From Macrotis lagotis (lineage: Eukaryota > Chordata > Mammalia > Peramelemorphia > Peramelidae), in the NCBI RefSeq assembly GCF_037893015.1, contig NC_133666.1, forward strand, positions 868,001 through 932,000: a stretch of DNA of 64,000 nt. The letters are read 5' to 3'. Both the position numbers and the translations under genes were made by a program. Position 1 is the stretch's first letter. The number at the start of each line of letters is the position of its first letter. The notes under the pieces are model-generated. The model was not told where the DNA came from. It did no database searches and saw only the letters and a list, made by a program, of their open reading frames with translations. Below are positions 1-11,029 of this stretch, one piece after another.

Positions 1-1125
1 CATGAGAGAGAGAAAGAAACAACACAAAACAAGTTTTAAACAGTAAAGCGAGTGTACTTTGCTATGCCTTTAAATTTCAGGTTTTTCTCTCTGAATGTGG
101 CTGCCCGTTTTCATCACAAGTCTCTCAGGATTGTCTTTGATCACTGAACTGCTTGAGAGGAGCTGCATCCACCATAGTTGATGATCTCACAGTGTTGCTG
201 TTAATGCATACCAAACTTCTCTTTACTTTTAAAGGCTTTGTTTTCTTCAGTCAGTTTTCCATGATTCTTCTGCATGACTCTCATTTCTTTTCTCCAGTCT
301 TCTTCTTCCCTCTTCTAGGATTTTTTAAATCCTTTTGAAAGCTCTTCCAAGAGTTCTTTCTGGATTTGAGAACAATTCAAAACCTGCTTTGAGGCTACAC
401 ACATAGTGATGTTCTCACTGCTTTCCTCCTCTGAGATGGCATTTTTATCATCCCTATCAGAATTTTTATGGGAGGTGCTTTTTATTGTTTGTTTGTTTCG
501 CTCATTTTCATGGTTGAGCTCTGCTCCTGGAGCAAAGGGGAAACAGTCCCAAGCCAGGACGTCTGCTCCTGGCTTACTGCATACGATGGCTGTTGCAGTT
601 GTTAGCAGTTTGTTCCCTCTTTAGGACAGCCCCATCCAGTCCCACCCTCACTGCTGCCCTGCTTTATGGGACACACCAGAGCTGGGCTGGGCCTTAGAGC
701 CCCACACTGGCTTTCCAGATCCCTAGCCTAAACTCCCTTTTTTAGCCACATCACACAGACCTTTACTGAAGTTCCACCAGGATGTCTGGAGTTGAGAACT
801 TATCTCTTTTTCTGTGAGTTCTGCCACTTTAGGGTTGGTTTAGAGATTTCATTTAAAATTGTTTTAGGGGTAAGCTCCAGGAGCTTCCTAGTTTCAAGCC
901 CCTGGCACCCTGCTAAAGTCTTTAGGTAAACTAAGTCAGCTGATGGATTGCATTTAATCAGGTTATTTCATCTTGGATCTTTTTACTGTCCTATGTATGT
1001 CCTGATACTTGAAAACATTCTCCATGGATATTCTGGATCAGGACGCATTCCGAAGGTCGTTCTGGAGGGGGTGCTCCTCTTAAACTTGGTTTTCTGGTAA
1101 CTAATTCACGTGGTTGAAAACCTTA
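1..1125 (-). mobile_element. L1 5' region (5'UTR and start of ORF1), antisense, truncated
   Basis: Read on the minus strand, the segment resembles the 5'UTR and first part of ORF1 of a marsupial L1. A start codon lies near position 508, and the A-rich, polar reading that follows stops after a few codons, so ORF1 is dead. The expected L1 5' start motif (GGGGGAGGAGCCAAGATGGC) is absent, so the 5' end is lost near 1120. The element continues off the left edge of the window. The call rests on general resemblance, not an alignment. Confidence 0.45.
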
Positions 1126-1223
1126 TGGAACTAAGCATGTACCTGTCCTTTTGTCCTTAAGTCTTACACGAAACAAGTGAAAGTCATTCTATATATGTTG
1201 TAGAGAAAATAATCTGATTGTCC

Positions 1224-1230
<7 letters not shown>

Positions 1231-1259
<29 letters not shown>

Positions 1260-1424
1260 GGTTTTATTTATTTATTTATTTATTTTTTGCAAGGCAGATG
1301 GGGTTAAGTGGCTTGCCCAAGGCCACACAGCTAGGTAATTATTAGGTGTCTGAGACCGGATTTGAACCCAGGTACCTCCTGACTCCAGACCGGTGCTTTA
1401 TCCACTCTGCCACCTAGCCGCCCC
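1231..1424 (-). mobile_element. tRNA-derived SINE (WSINE1-like), antisense with T-rich tail
   Basis: A run of more than 20 T (the A-tail in antisense) leads into the complete antisense SINE body: TTGCAAGGCAGATGGGGTTA, then the B-box-like GATTTGAACCC, then the end CCACCTAGCCGCCCC. It is close to the consensus of the other copies in this window, so fairly young. Confidence 0.9.
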
Positions 1425-1620
1425 ATGTGCTTTTCTTTTTTCAAAGCAAAGTTTACTTACTACTCCCTTAAAATTTAAAACTTTTACATAAGATTTGAAA
1501 CTTAAGATCCTTTACATCTTTATCACATCTTCATCCTAATTGTCCTATCTCCCCTTCTATGATTTATACTATCTTCATATCATCCAGAAAGAATGAGATT
1601 CTTTAAGAACCTAAATGATA

Positions 1621-1785
1621 GGGGTAGGGAGATGATGCAGTAGGCAGAGCACTGGTCCTGGAGTCAGGGGGACCTGAGTTCAAATTTGACCTCAGACACT
1701 TAAGATACTCACATTTTGACCTAGGGCAAGTCACTTAACCCCTCTGCCTTGCAAAAATCAAAATCAAAAACAAACAAAAGAACCT
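1621..1785 (+). mobile_element. tRNA-derived SINE (WSINE1-like), diverged
   Basis: Sense copy with the usual order: GCAGAGCACTGGTCCTGGAG, GTTCAAATTTGACCTCAGAC, GGGCAAGTCACTTAACCCC, TGCCTTGCAAAAATC. The body has more substitutions than neighbouring copies, and the A-rich tail contains CAAAA repeats. Confidence 0.85.
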
Positions 1786-2247
1786 AACTTTTCCATGAAT
1801 ATTTAACTATTATTACATGACCACAAATTCAGAATAGTAAAATCAAAAACAGTAAGATCCTTCACACTTACACCCCATTTTATTTACACAGATATTTACT
1901 CTTGGAAGCTGGCTCAAAGATGTAGCGACCTGCTATGCCAGGTGCATGTTCACAATTTTCACAAGCAATGGCCAATTTATCAGACAAAATAAAGTTGCAA
2001 GCCCCTTTACTTCAGCCGTGAGAAGGTCTAGTTTCTCATTAATACATTTCATTTCCTTAGAAATTTCTCTCATAGAGTTATTAAGGTTTTACAATCTCAT
2101 TAAGACCGGAAGACCCAGGGGACAGAAAATAATGCAAGTCTCCAAAGATCTGGTATCTTCCCCATATTCAAAGTATTTATTATTTATTTTAAAGCAAAAT
2201 ACACCCAATTAAATGTTTGATAGCGTCATGTTTATGAAAACAAAAGT

Positions 2248-2412
2248 TAGGGGCGGCTAGGCGGCCCAGTGGAGAAGCACCGGCCCGGGAGTCAGGAGGT
2301 ACCTGGGTTCAAATCCGGTCTCAGACACTTAATAATTACCTAGCTGTGTGGCCATGGGCAAGCCACTTAACTCCATTTGCCTTGCAAAAAACCTAAAATA
2401 CAAACGAAAAAG
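2248..2412 (+). mobile_element. tRNA-derived SINE with 12 bp target-site duplication
   Basis: Near-consensus sense copy. It is flanked by the direct repeat GAAAACAAAAGT (2236-2247 and 2413-2424), so both borders are exact and the insertion is recent enough for the duplication to be unmutated. Confidence 0.93.
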
Positions 2413-2621
2413 GAAAACAAAAGTGAATTTCCGAAAGCTATGATTTTATCACTCTTTAGGTATTGTATTCCAAATTAATAGTACTTCTCATACAATCATT
2501 TCCCCAAAATCACAATAGAAGAAAAATTAAAAGCCCAACCATAACATAAACAATATGCATTTTAAAAACATAAAACAAAATTTATTGCTAGCCAAATAAC
2601 ATCATTTCAGAATGCATTAGT

Positions 2622-2755
2622 TTGTTTTTTGCTTTTGCTAGGCTGTGGGGTTAAGTGACTTGCCGAAGGTCACGCAGTTAAGTGAGAATTAAGTCTCTGA
2701 GAACAGATTTGACCTCAGGTCCCCTTCACTCCAACACCCATACTCTATCCTAACT
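2622..2755 (-). mobile_element. tRNA-derived SINE, antisense, diverged
   Basis: Antisense SINE body (GTTAAGTGACTTGCC, then GATTTGACCTCAGG). GAATGCATT occurs just outside both ends, which fits a 9 bp target-site duplication. It is older than the copy at 2248. Confidence 0.75.
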
Positions 2756-2769
2756 GTCCCTGGAATGCA

Positions 2770-5685
2770 TTTCTTACATAGAAAATCACTTTATCCATCT
2801 ATCAATTTGGAATTTCATGTTAATTATATTAACCCCCCCCCTCACCATAGAGTAATTACATTTTAATTGTAATTCACGCACATTCTAAGTATATTGCCTT
2901 AATGCTATATATCAAGTGTGTTTTCCATTAAGGTTTGATCTACCTGTAGAGAATCAAACATCATAATTATCACACAATAACAACACATCTCACATCAAAT
3001 GGTCTGTTTTATTGAAGTTTTTAGAACAAATTCAAACAAATCAAACCTGCATTTACAATCACAGTCAGTCCTTAAATGGCACCAATCAAACTATCAATTT
3101 TTTTCAAAGAACATAAGCTGCCAACATTTCAAAGTATTGAGCCCAGTGCTTTCAGCCAGCTCTAGTCCAATGGTTTATGGTGGTAGTCACACATATTCTC
3201 ATTTTTTTTTTTTTTTACTAATTAAAAGGGCAGAGGAAGGTAAAAGGAGTCAGCTCGTGGCACCCATACTGGGGGAGAAGAGGAACATCACTTCTTTCTG
3301 GAAATGCAAGAAAAAGGGAGCAAGAACATCCCATTCTGTTAAGTATAAGACAAAGCCTGTTTGGGCTAGATGATCAATGGAAAGAGGCTACTCCCAGCTA
3401 TATGGTAGGGGACCATCATCTTCATCATCCTCATCCTCCCCCGGAAGCTGGTTCTTGGTCTCTCCCATGTGGGACCCGCCATGCTAAGTGATGGAGGCAC
3501 ACACAGAACCCAGTTCTATTTCCTACCCCAATGTTTTCATTCTTTGGGAAATAGGCAATTCTTGTCCCCAATTCAGTACAGTCTTCTGAGGAGTCATGAG
3601 CAAATGCCTTTTAACTTCCTTCCCTAGAGCCATACGAGAAAAGTGTCTGAAAAAAAAAATCTGTGTTGTATCAACAGAAACAATCCCATGTGTACAGATA
3701 AAAAATCATTTTCCCTAACACAAAATTCTGTAGATTCAACAAGTCATGTGATAAAGTAACCAAATATTTCTGCTACCTTAGCCTTAGCTTTAACTTTAGA
3801 GCTTTTCACAAACCATGGGGGGGGGGGGGAACGAAGATTAAGAAAACTGGTTTCCCATCTTGGATGGAAATCTGGCCTATGATGACGTTTCCAAACCACA
3901 TGGGGTTCTCCCCACAGGAATATGAGTCCTGGGGTCAACTAATCATCACCCTTCCCTGTGAGGAGACAAACAGTTGTGGGAAAAATATTCTCTGATTTCT
4001 TCAATGCAAAATGTTATCAAACTGAGATGTAGACCTCCCTTTCACATAGGACATAAAAAGATCCTCTGGAGGTCCCTGTACAATAAGCAATTCCCAACAG
4101 ACAGCCTCTGGGTCCTTATTCCAAAGAACCCTCAAAATTGCCTCCATGTAGCCTTGCCTCTGCCAGGATAATCTACAGGGAATTATAAACATACCCAACA
4201 AGACAAGAAGGCTCAATTAGAGAAGCAGCGAAGAATTTCAGCAGCTCATGAATTTTAGGCACAGGAATTCTTACCCTCCCCCACCCTTGCAAGAAGTGGT
4301 GGGGCATTCCCCTTCCCCCAAGAAAAGGCAAACAGTCTAGGTCTGTTTAAATGCAAAAATAACATGAACATTTCTACTAGGCAGTAACATTCTAAAGATT
4401 CTGGAATTTTCACATCAAACTGTATCAATATTTGAACAGGATTCGGTTTAAAAAAAATAGCAACATTCAAAAAGTCAACAAATGAAAAGTTTGCAAAATT
4501 AAATCAACGGACCTTCTTTGTGAAGGTTCACACGCCAGAAGAAAAAAAAATCAACTGTATAGTTATAGCCCCCCCCCCCCCAGTCAATTTCTCTAATATC
4601 TTGAAGTCAGGGACCCCAGCTTCTCTGGTGTAGCATCCACTCTGAAAACGCTTCCAAGTCCATCAAGGCTCAACTGTGGGCAGGTAGGGGGTTCCATCAC
4701 TTGTACTAGAACTAAAAAAGGAAAAACAAAACAGAAAACAACAAAATACCAAGCCCATCTGTCAGGATCACAAGGTAACAAAGGAGAAGGCAGACCTTGC
4801 TCCCGGGGACCCAGGATATCCATACTGTGGATGAACAGGACCTTCATCCCTTTCTGAACAAAGAGGGGGGAAAAGGAAGATTGTCCTTACCTGGTGGTTT
4901 TAAAGATTGAACCTGTTCTGGCAACATGGCCAGTGGAAAGAGTCTACTCCCACAGAATTGGCAGGGGAACACAGAATATGTCTTGTTCCAGAAGCCGGTC
5001 CTTAGTCTCTCCCATGTGGAAATTTGGTAGAGGTAACAATGGAGATGAGGATGAGGGCATTATGGACAGAAGTTGGAAACACATTACCCACAGGGCAATG
5101 CTTCTTTGGGGGGGGGGGGACGACTACCTTTTAATATAGTAGGAAGGTACCTAAAAGTGGTGGAGGGGATCAAGAGGAGAGAGAAGAGTGATACCTCAGG
5201 GACAAATCAAGGACTAGCAATGTGGGAAGGTGACCTCTGTGATCTCAGAAGGAGGAGGAGGGGAGAAAGACTGAAAAGGCAGGGGAAAGGAAAGAGGTCT
5301 TACTTTTCAGGTGAGAAGGGGTTCAACTGATGAATGGGTGAAGGGAGATTAGGATCTTACTTAAGACCGGATAATGGTACTTGAAAAGGCCACTTACCCT
5401 GGGGAGAGGAGGGGCAACTGAAACCCCTGGGGCATCTGGCACCCAGAAGAGTGGGAGAGCACGGACACAGGGAGATTTCCAGGGAAATGAGGTAAAGAAA
5501 CTGCAGGGACATAATACCGTGTCTACAAAGAAGAAACTTGAAACTGAAAAAGCTTCTGCGGAGGACATTAATGCATCCTAGGATAAGAAGGGTCACTGGG
5601 GGGAAAAAAAAAACAAAAAAAAACACAACTTTTTTTGTATTAAATTTCTCCAAATGCAAATGGGAAATTAGATAGGTGCATACTT
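2770..5685. other. Anonymous DNA; possible small exons on the minus strand
   Basis: No recognised gene or repeat. On the minus strand there are several good splice-like sites: donors CCACCAG|GTAAGG near 4888 and CCCCAGG|GTAAGTG near 5394, and acceptors ending TTTGTTCAG near 4853 and CCTTTTTTAG near 4713. Two related ~60 bp segments (3375-3480 and 4921-5010) share CCCATGTGGGAGAGACCAAG-like sequence on that strand. Three runs of 12-13 G or C occur at 3817, 4569 and 5108. I cannot name a protein here. It could be an unrecognised or non-coding transcript, or chance. Confidence 0.3.
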
Positions 5686-5689
5686 ATAA

Positions 5690-6600
5690 CACAAATAGCT
5701 ATTTTTCAACAGATGAACGGTCAAATGATATGACCAGACAGTTGTCCAAAGAACCACAAAGAATCCACAACTGCATGAAAAATACTCCAAACGAACAACA
5801 ATAAGAAACATGAAATGCATTTGAAACAACCATCAAGTGTCATCTCACACTGGCAAAATGACAAAACATGGCAAGAGTCAAGGTTGGAGAGGTGGTGGAA
5901 AAGGTTGGCACAACAATGCAGTGATAGGATTGTGAAATGGTCCTACTACCTCACAAAACAATTGAGAATTATGCAAATAGAGTGACTAATGAGCTAGAGA
6001 CTCAATTACTGAGCCCATTTCCCAAGGGAATCATCAATAAGGAAAAATATTTCCAGCAACCTTTTTTTTTAAAAGAAAGCTGACAGCTGGAAACAAAATA
6101 GATTTCCATCAATTGGTGAATGCCTAAACAAATTGTGGTATATATGAATATAACAGAACATTTCCATGCTGCAAGAAATGACATCTGTTGCAAACACAGA
6201 AGCAAGGAAAAATCTATACACTGGTTCAGTGATGTAAGAAAAAAGAACATTCACAGCACGTACAGAACACCCCCCCCCCCCCAAATAAATAAATAAATAA
6301 ATAACAATCAAAATTATGAAGAACAAGAGGGACTCCAATGAAGAGCTATGAGAAGTCATTCCAAAATGGATCTTCATGGAGGTGAAAAGTCCCTAGGTGT
6401 TAAATACACCACATGGGTTTCAGATAGATGTATGCCTTAGAAGTGCTAACTTTTTTCCTTCTTTTTCAGCCCCCCCCCCCAAAAAAAACGCTCTCTGTCA
6501 TATAGGATGGCATTCTGGTAGATGGCAAGGAGGGACACAATGAATACTGTAGTGATGTAAGAAATAGAAAATGTCAATAAAAACTTTGTTTTAAAAGTTA
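5690..6600 (+). mobile_element. Decayed L1 3' region
   Basis: The sequence follows the usual 3' part of ORF2 and the 3'UTR of marsupial L1: a segment on nucleotides near a dead ORF2 C-terminus, then ATCAATTGGTGAATGCCTAA and ACAAATTGTGGTATATATGA around 6108-6150. It ends in an AATAAAAACTTTG tail near 6575. All frames are broken. The part after 6300 is less certain. It lies directly downstream of the SMC6-like gene in the opposite orientation. Confidence 0.55.
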
Positions 6601-6678
6601 GAAATCATTCCAATCTAAGTGTACCCATCTCAATTTCAACATCCTTTCAGACATCAAAAAAAAAATTAGAAATCAGCT

Positions 6679-9600
6679 TCACGCTTCTTCCTCTTGAGTA
6701 ACTGGTTGGAAAGGCAGGGTGCTCTGGCTTCTTTCAGCATCTGGCAATAGGTGTATTCTAGTCAGTGGGCTTGGCGGAAGAAAGCTCACGTTCTGTGGAG
6801 TGAGCAGGATGAACTGCTGGCATTGCTGGGAATGTGCAATCCTGACAATCATGTCCATGGCAATTCTTCTACTGTCTGAATCCATGTGGCTATCCAGGGT
6901 ATCCAGACATCTGAAGGGCGATTCTGTGATGGACCACAAAGTAAGAATGAAAAAAAAGTTTGAAAAAGATAGGAATTGCATGTCTCCAAAAGCAGCTTCA
7001 TTTCCGTCTTTAGGCTGGACTCTGATAGAAAGTGTTTCATTTTTGTGATCAAAGTTCATTTCCCCTGAGTAGGGCCACTGAGATAGCAAGTTGTCAAAGT
7101 ACACTTTGCATCGCAATGCAAGATTTGTTCTAAACTGCTGGTACATTTCATACCTCTGGGTTGATGTCTGATCCAATGATTTAAAACACTCTTTCAGATT
7201 CTTCACTTGACCATCTAGACCCTGATATCTTTCTTTTACTTCTTGGTACTGCCTTATGATGTCTTCTCTGCTTCCACGAGCATCGTCTTCTGCTTTTATC
7301 TTCTGTTTTAACAGATTAATTTCTCTATCGAGGACAGAGGGGGCTGTTGTAATTTCTTTTCGTTCTGGGCAGATGTATTTGGCCTGAGCAGTCTCTGTCT
7401 CCAGGTCTCGCTCTTTCACAGTCAGCTCTTCTTTTTTCACTTTGAGCGAATTCAGATGTTGGTTAAGCCTATCTTGATAATGCCGCATGTATCCTTTTTC
7501 CACATCCATTTCCGAGCTGACCTGCTCGAGTTCTCGTTTGACAGACTGTGTCAATTCTGAAACTTGACCCATCTGCACCTTAATGTTTTCATGTCTCTGT
7601 TCAGCATCTAACTTTTCTTTTTCTGAATTCTTCATCTCTTCCGTTTGAGTTTTCATCTTTTCCTCCACCTGATGTATCTGTTTTTGAACGTTCTGTGCTT
7701 CTTTTTCCAGAAATGAGATGTCCATGGACTGCTTTGCTTCATTCTCCAGATCTCTGATCTGTATAATGATTTTTGTCTCTGTCGTCATCATTTCTCTTAA
7801 GCGTAGGTGGTAATGCTCGATAGTCTCTTGATTCTTTTTGATGTCCTCTTCAAGGGCACACACGTGTTGTTGATATACAGACAACTGGGCCGTCGTGTTT
7901 TCGATTTCTTTCTCCAAATGACTTATTTCCACTCCCACGTCGATCAAGAAAGTCGGCCTCACTTTTTCACAGGAGTAGTAGCGGCGTTCAAACACCTGGT
8001 CCCCTTCGGCCGTGAAAGCTTCGCTACAGTTCTTAGGGGGCCTCTGAGCCTGCATCACTCTACGAGCCAAAGAACTGCTTTTGATGAGCAACACCGACTC
8101 TATGCCCCTCACGTCGATCAAAGCGTTGGCCACCACGGCATCGGCTATCTCTAAAGACGCGAGGACCGTCGGAAACTCTGGGTGAACGGCCGCTCTGCCT
8201 GTCACGTCGTGCACCTCACTCCGAAATGCCGACACGATGATCTGCGGTTGCGTAGAGCCTGGAGGATAAACCTTTTTCATCAGCCTCTGGAGGACTTGCT
8301 CATCTTTGTGGTTGTCACAACAAAAGGCAGCGAGAAGTCCGTTTAAGCAGGTCTCGATAGCCAGAGCAAATTCGGGGTCCCGGAGACGAATGTAAGCTCC
8401 TAGCGGGCCTATGGGTTTGGAAGTAAATTGCCCCTGTGTGCAGGCATCGTCCACCGCTTTGAGAAGGGCCGTGACCTGCGGTTCAAACCGTTTCAGCGGA
8501 TCGCTTTTACAATCTTTCAGGCGGCTGAGCTGCTGCTGCTCCTCGTTCAGCGTCCACTGCATATCCGATACTTCTTCCCTGAGGCGAAAATGGGTTTTTT
8601 GGTCTTTTTCCACAACATCCCGCATGTATCCCATCTCTCGAGTGAGCAAAGCTTGCTGATCCTTAAAATCCTTTACCTTTTCCCTCAATGTGAAAATCTT
8701 TTCCTGTTTTTCCAACTGTCCTCGTTCCATGTTCCTCATCAGGGCTTGAGTTTGGTCGAACTGTTCTTTTATCCGGTCTAATCCTTTAAATTCATCCTGG
8801 GAAGAGTGATATAAAATTTCAGCTTGCTTGTAGACCATTTCCTTTCTATTCACATCTTCTTTGGCCTGAATGCATCTGGTCTCTAATTCAGCAGCTTCTT
8901 TGGTTAACTGTTGCAGTTTCTCCTGCATGTCACTGAACTTTTTGGACGCTTCATTAAATTTGACCTGACAGGCCTCCAGTTTCTGGTTTAATCTGGTAGT
9001 GTCCTGGTCTCCGAGAGTTATGTTACTCAGCATCACTTGAATCTGTCTCTCAGATTCATTCACCAGCGCCCAAGCCAACTCGAGTTTCAATTCCTCGACT
9101 CTCTTCCTGGAGGAAGCCATACTCTGGAAATACTCTTTTATCTCTACGGCCTGACGTTTCAGTTCCTGAAGCTGCCCTTCTCCTTGTTCTATCTGCTTCT
9201 GAGTGTGGGTTTTCTTCTCCAAAGCACCTAAGTAATCGTTATTCATCTGTTCGAGCTGCGTGACCTTCAGAAAGAACCTGTACCTGTCCCCATCGTCTGT
9301 GGTCCGCAATAACTGCCCGCCCATCTCTTGCTGTAAAACAGACATGGGATTATCCACCCGTATCTTAAAATGATCCAGCAGGGCCGTCAGCTCCTCCTTC
9401 TGACAGGAAACCAGCCTTCCCGCTTGGTCTTTGAGTCTGTAACTGGCAGTGCCGTCGACACTGATGCGATGCTGCACGGTGATCGAGTCCCCATAGAGGT
9501 CAGCTTTGAAAGCGGCTTGGCCTCTGTTCCTCAGGGTGACTGAGATGTCGGCTAGAGCTGCTCCGGCTTTCACAAACTTTGTCAGGGAGGAGCCCAACGT

Positions 9601-9894
9601 CGTCCCGCCCAGAGCGAGCAGGAGAGCCGTCAGCAGCTCCTCCCGGCCCTCTTGGCCCACCACGAAGTTGACGTTGGACCCGAATCGGATGGGTCCCAGC
9701 CTGGCTTGGCACATAAAGTTCTCCAGCTGGATGCTCTCGATGACGCCACCCTCCCCGGAGGCCAAAGGAGGAGCGGCACTTCCCTCAGGAACCTTCTGGA
9801 ACACGATGCTCTCCCGGGGCTCCTCTGGCCCCGGCCACGCCCTGGGCGGCTCCTCCGCGGCCGGCGGGGTGGGCTCCTCTCCCCTCTGAGCCAT
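6679..9894 (-). CDS. SMC6: Intronless SMC6 paralogue (retrogene) with disabled ATPase motifs
   Basis: One uninterrupted 1071-codon frame matches SMC6 from end to end. SMC6 pairs with SMC5 in the nuclear SMC5/6 genome-stability complex. The N-terminal head spans about residues 48-200 and keeps the strand FGSNVNFVVG (71-80) and a Q-loop-type VLQQEM. Long coiled coils flank a conserved hinge (very roughly 460-640, including GPLGAYIRLRDPE). The C-terminal head ends TLPFQPVTQEEEA, like SMC6. Three catalytic elements are lost. Walker A, normally GxxGxGKS, reads GQEGREEL (80-87), two residues short and without Lys. The signature, normally LSGGERS, reads LSFSN (975-979), missing exactly GGERS. Walker B keeps Asp998 but has Thr999 in place of Glu. 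Vertebrate SMC6 has many introns, so an uninterrupted frame means retroposition. The start at 9894 was chosen because it has good context, its MAQRGEE resembles the SMC6 start, and a splice acceptor lies 19 bases upstream. The 36 codons before it are probably intronic. No minus-strand AATAAA was seen in the first kilobase downstream. It is either a functional pseudo-ATPase or a very long decaying frame; the former is more likely. Confidence 0.9.
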   Translation of the reverse strand: MAQRGEEPTPPAAEEPPRAWPGPEEPRESIVFQKVPEGSAAPPLASGEGGVIESIQLENFMCQARLGPIRFGSNVNFVVGQEGREELLTALLLALGGTTLGSSLTKFVKAGAALADISVTLRNRGQAAFKADLYGDSITVQHRISVDGTASYRLKDQAGRLVSCQKEELTALLDHFKIRVDNPMSVLQQEMGGQLLRTTDDGDRYRFFLKVTQLEQMNNDYLGALEKKTHTQKQIEQGEGQLQELKRQAVEIKEYFQSMASSRKRVEELKLELAWALVNESERQIQVMLSNITLGDQDTTRLNQKLEACQVKFNEASKKFSDMQEKLQQLTKEAAELETRCIQAKEDVNRKEMVYKQAEILYHSSQDEFKGLDRIKEQFDQTQALMRNMERGQLEKQEKIFTLREKVKDFKDQQALLTREMGYMRDVVEKDQKTHFRLREEVSDMQWTLNEEQQQLSRLKDCKSDPLKRFEPQVTALLKAVDDACTQGQFTSKPIGPLGAYIRLRDPEFALAIETCLNGLLAAFCCDNHKDEQVLQRLMKKVYPPGSTQPQIIVSAFRSEVHDVTGRAAVHPEFPTVLASLEIADAVVANALIDVRGIESVLLIKSSSLARRVMQAQRPPKNCSEAFTAEGDQVFERRYYSCEKVRPTFLIDVGVEISHLEKEIENTTAQLSVYQQHVCALEEDIKKNQETIEHYHLRLREMMTTETKIIIQIRDLENEAKQSMDISFLEKEAQNVQKQIHQVEEKMKTQTEEMKNSEKEKLDAEQRHENIKVQMGQVSELTQSVKRELEQVSSEMDVEKGYMRHYQDRLNQHLNSLKVKKEELTVKERDLETETAQAKYICPERKEITTAPSVLDREINLLKQKIKAEDDARGSREDIIRQYQEVKERYQGLDGQVKNLKECFKSLDQTSTQRYEMYQQFRTNLALRCKVYFDNLLSQWPYSGEMNFDHKNETLSIRVQPKDGNEAAFGDMQFLSFSNFFFILTLWSITESPFRCLDTLDSHMDSDSRRIAMDMIVRIAHSQQCQQFILLTPQNVSFLPPSPLTRIHLLPDAERSQSTLPFQPVTQEEEA

Positions 9895-10194
9895 GGGGTC
9901 AGGGACAAGAAACCTGCGGGTAGGGAAGCACCCTTCTAGTGCCGTTTGCTCGGCCCCCTCCACCCCGCCCACCCCAAGAAGGCCCAAGCCCAGCCTGCCC
10001 ATCTCCCGCCGGGACCTCCGGGCTCAGGGCCCAGGGCCCAAGGCCCAAGCCAGGGGCATCGCGGAGGTACGCACGGCAACCCAGAGAGGGCCGAAACCCA
10101 GGGAGGCCAACAGAGGCTGCCACAGGGAGAAGCTCAGCCCGCCCGGCACCACCCTGCCCCGCTCGGCCCGCGCCCGCCTGGCCTCGCCCCGCTC

Positions 10195-10560
10195 GGCCCG
10201 CCCCCTCCTCACTCGTCCCACCCGGCCCGGACCCAGCTGGCCCCGCCCGGCTCGGCCCGCCCCCTCCTCACTCGTCCCACCCCCGCCCGGCTCGGCCCGC
10301 CCCCTCCTCACTCGTCCCACCCCCGCCCGGCTCGGCCCGCCCCCTCCTCACTCGTCCCACCCCCGCCCGGCTCGGCCCGCCCCCTCCTCACTCGTCCCAC
10401 CCCCGCCCGGCTCGGCCCGCCCCCTCCTCACTCGTCCCACCCCCGCCCGGCTCGGCCCGCCCCCTCCTCACTCGTCCCACCCCCGCCCCGCTCGGCCCGC
10501 CCCCGCCTGGCCCCGCCCCGCTCGGCCCGCCCCCGCCTGGCCCCGCCCCGCTCGGCCCAC
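10195..10560. repeat. GC-rich minisatellite, 40 bp then 30 bp unit
   Basis: A 40 bp unit containing CTCACTCGTCCCACC and CCCGGCTCGGCCCGC repeats about seven times from ~10200 to ~10490, almost without change. It then passes into three ~30 bp units of CTCGGCCCGCCCCCGCCTGG type and a run of 15 C at 10566. Each unit carries Sp1/KLF-like CCGCCC boxes. It lies inside the predicted 5'UTR intron. Confidence 0.95.
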
Positions 10561-11029
10561 CACCGCCCCCCCCCCCCCCCGCCTGGCCCCGACCCGCCCC
10601 CCCGCCCCCTGGCTCCGCCCCACTCGGCCCGGCCCCGCCTGGCTCCGCCCCGCTCGTGCACCCCCTCCACCACCAGGCAGACAACCCAGCCCCTAGGGAC
10701 CCAAGCCCACCCCCCTCCTGGTCGGGCCACGAAGCCCCTCCCCCCAGGCACTCCTGCCACGTGGACCCCGCGCCCCCCCTCCAGCACACTCATCCCCCGC
10801 CCTCTCCACGCTAACCCACACCCACCCAGGACACGTGGACGCACCCCGTGCGTCCAGAAGGACCCAGCGCCGCCCCCACACTGACGCTGTGCGCCCCCCT
10901 CCCCGCTCACGTGGACCCCGCATCAACGCCCCCTCCAGCCGCCCCCATCCCCACGCCCCGACCGCGTGGACATCACGTCCCTCCCATGCCTCGGCCACGA
11001 GGACCCCGCGCTTCCCCCCTCCCCCGTCC

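Noticed and set aside
6719..9889. Plus-strand frames of 80-127 codons opposite the SMC6-like gene
   Set aside because: Shadows of the minus-strand coding sequence; composition and position follow the real frame.
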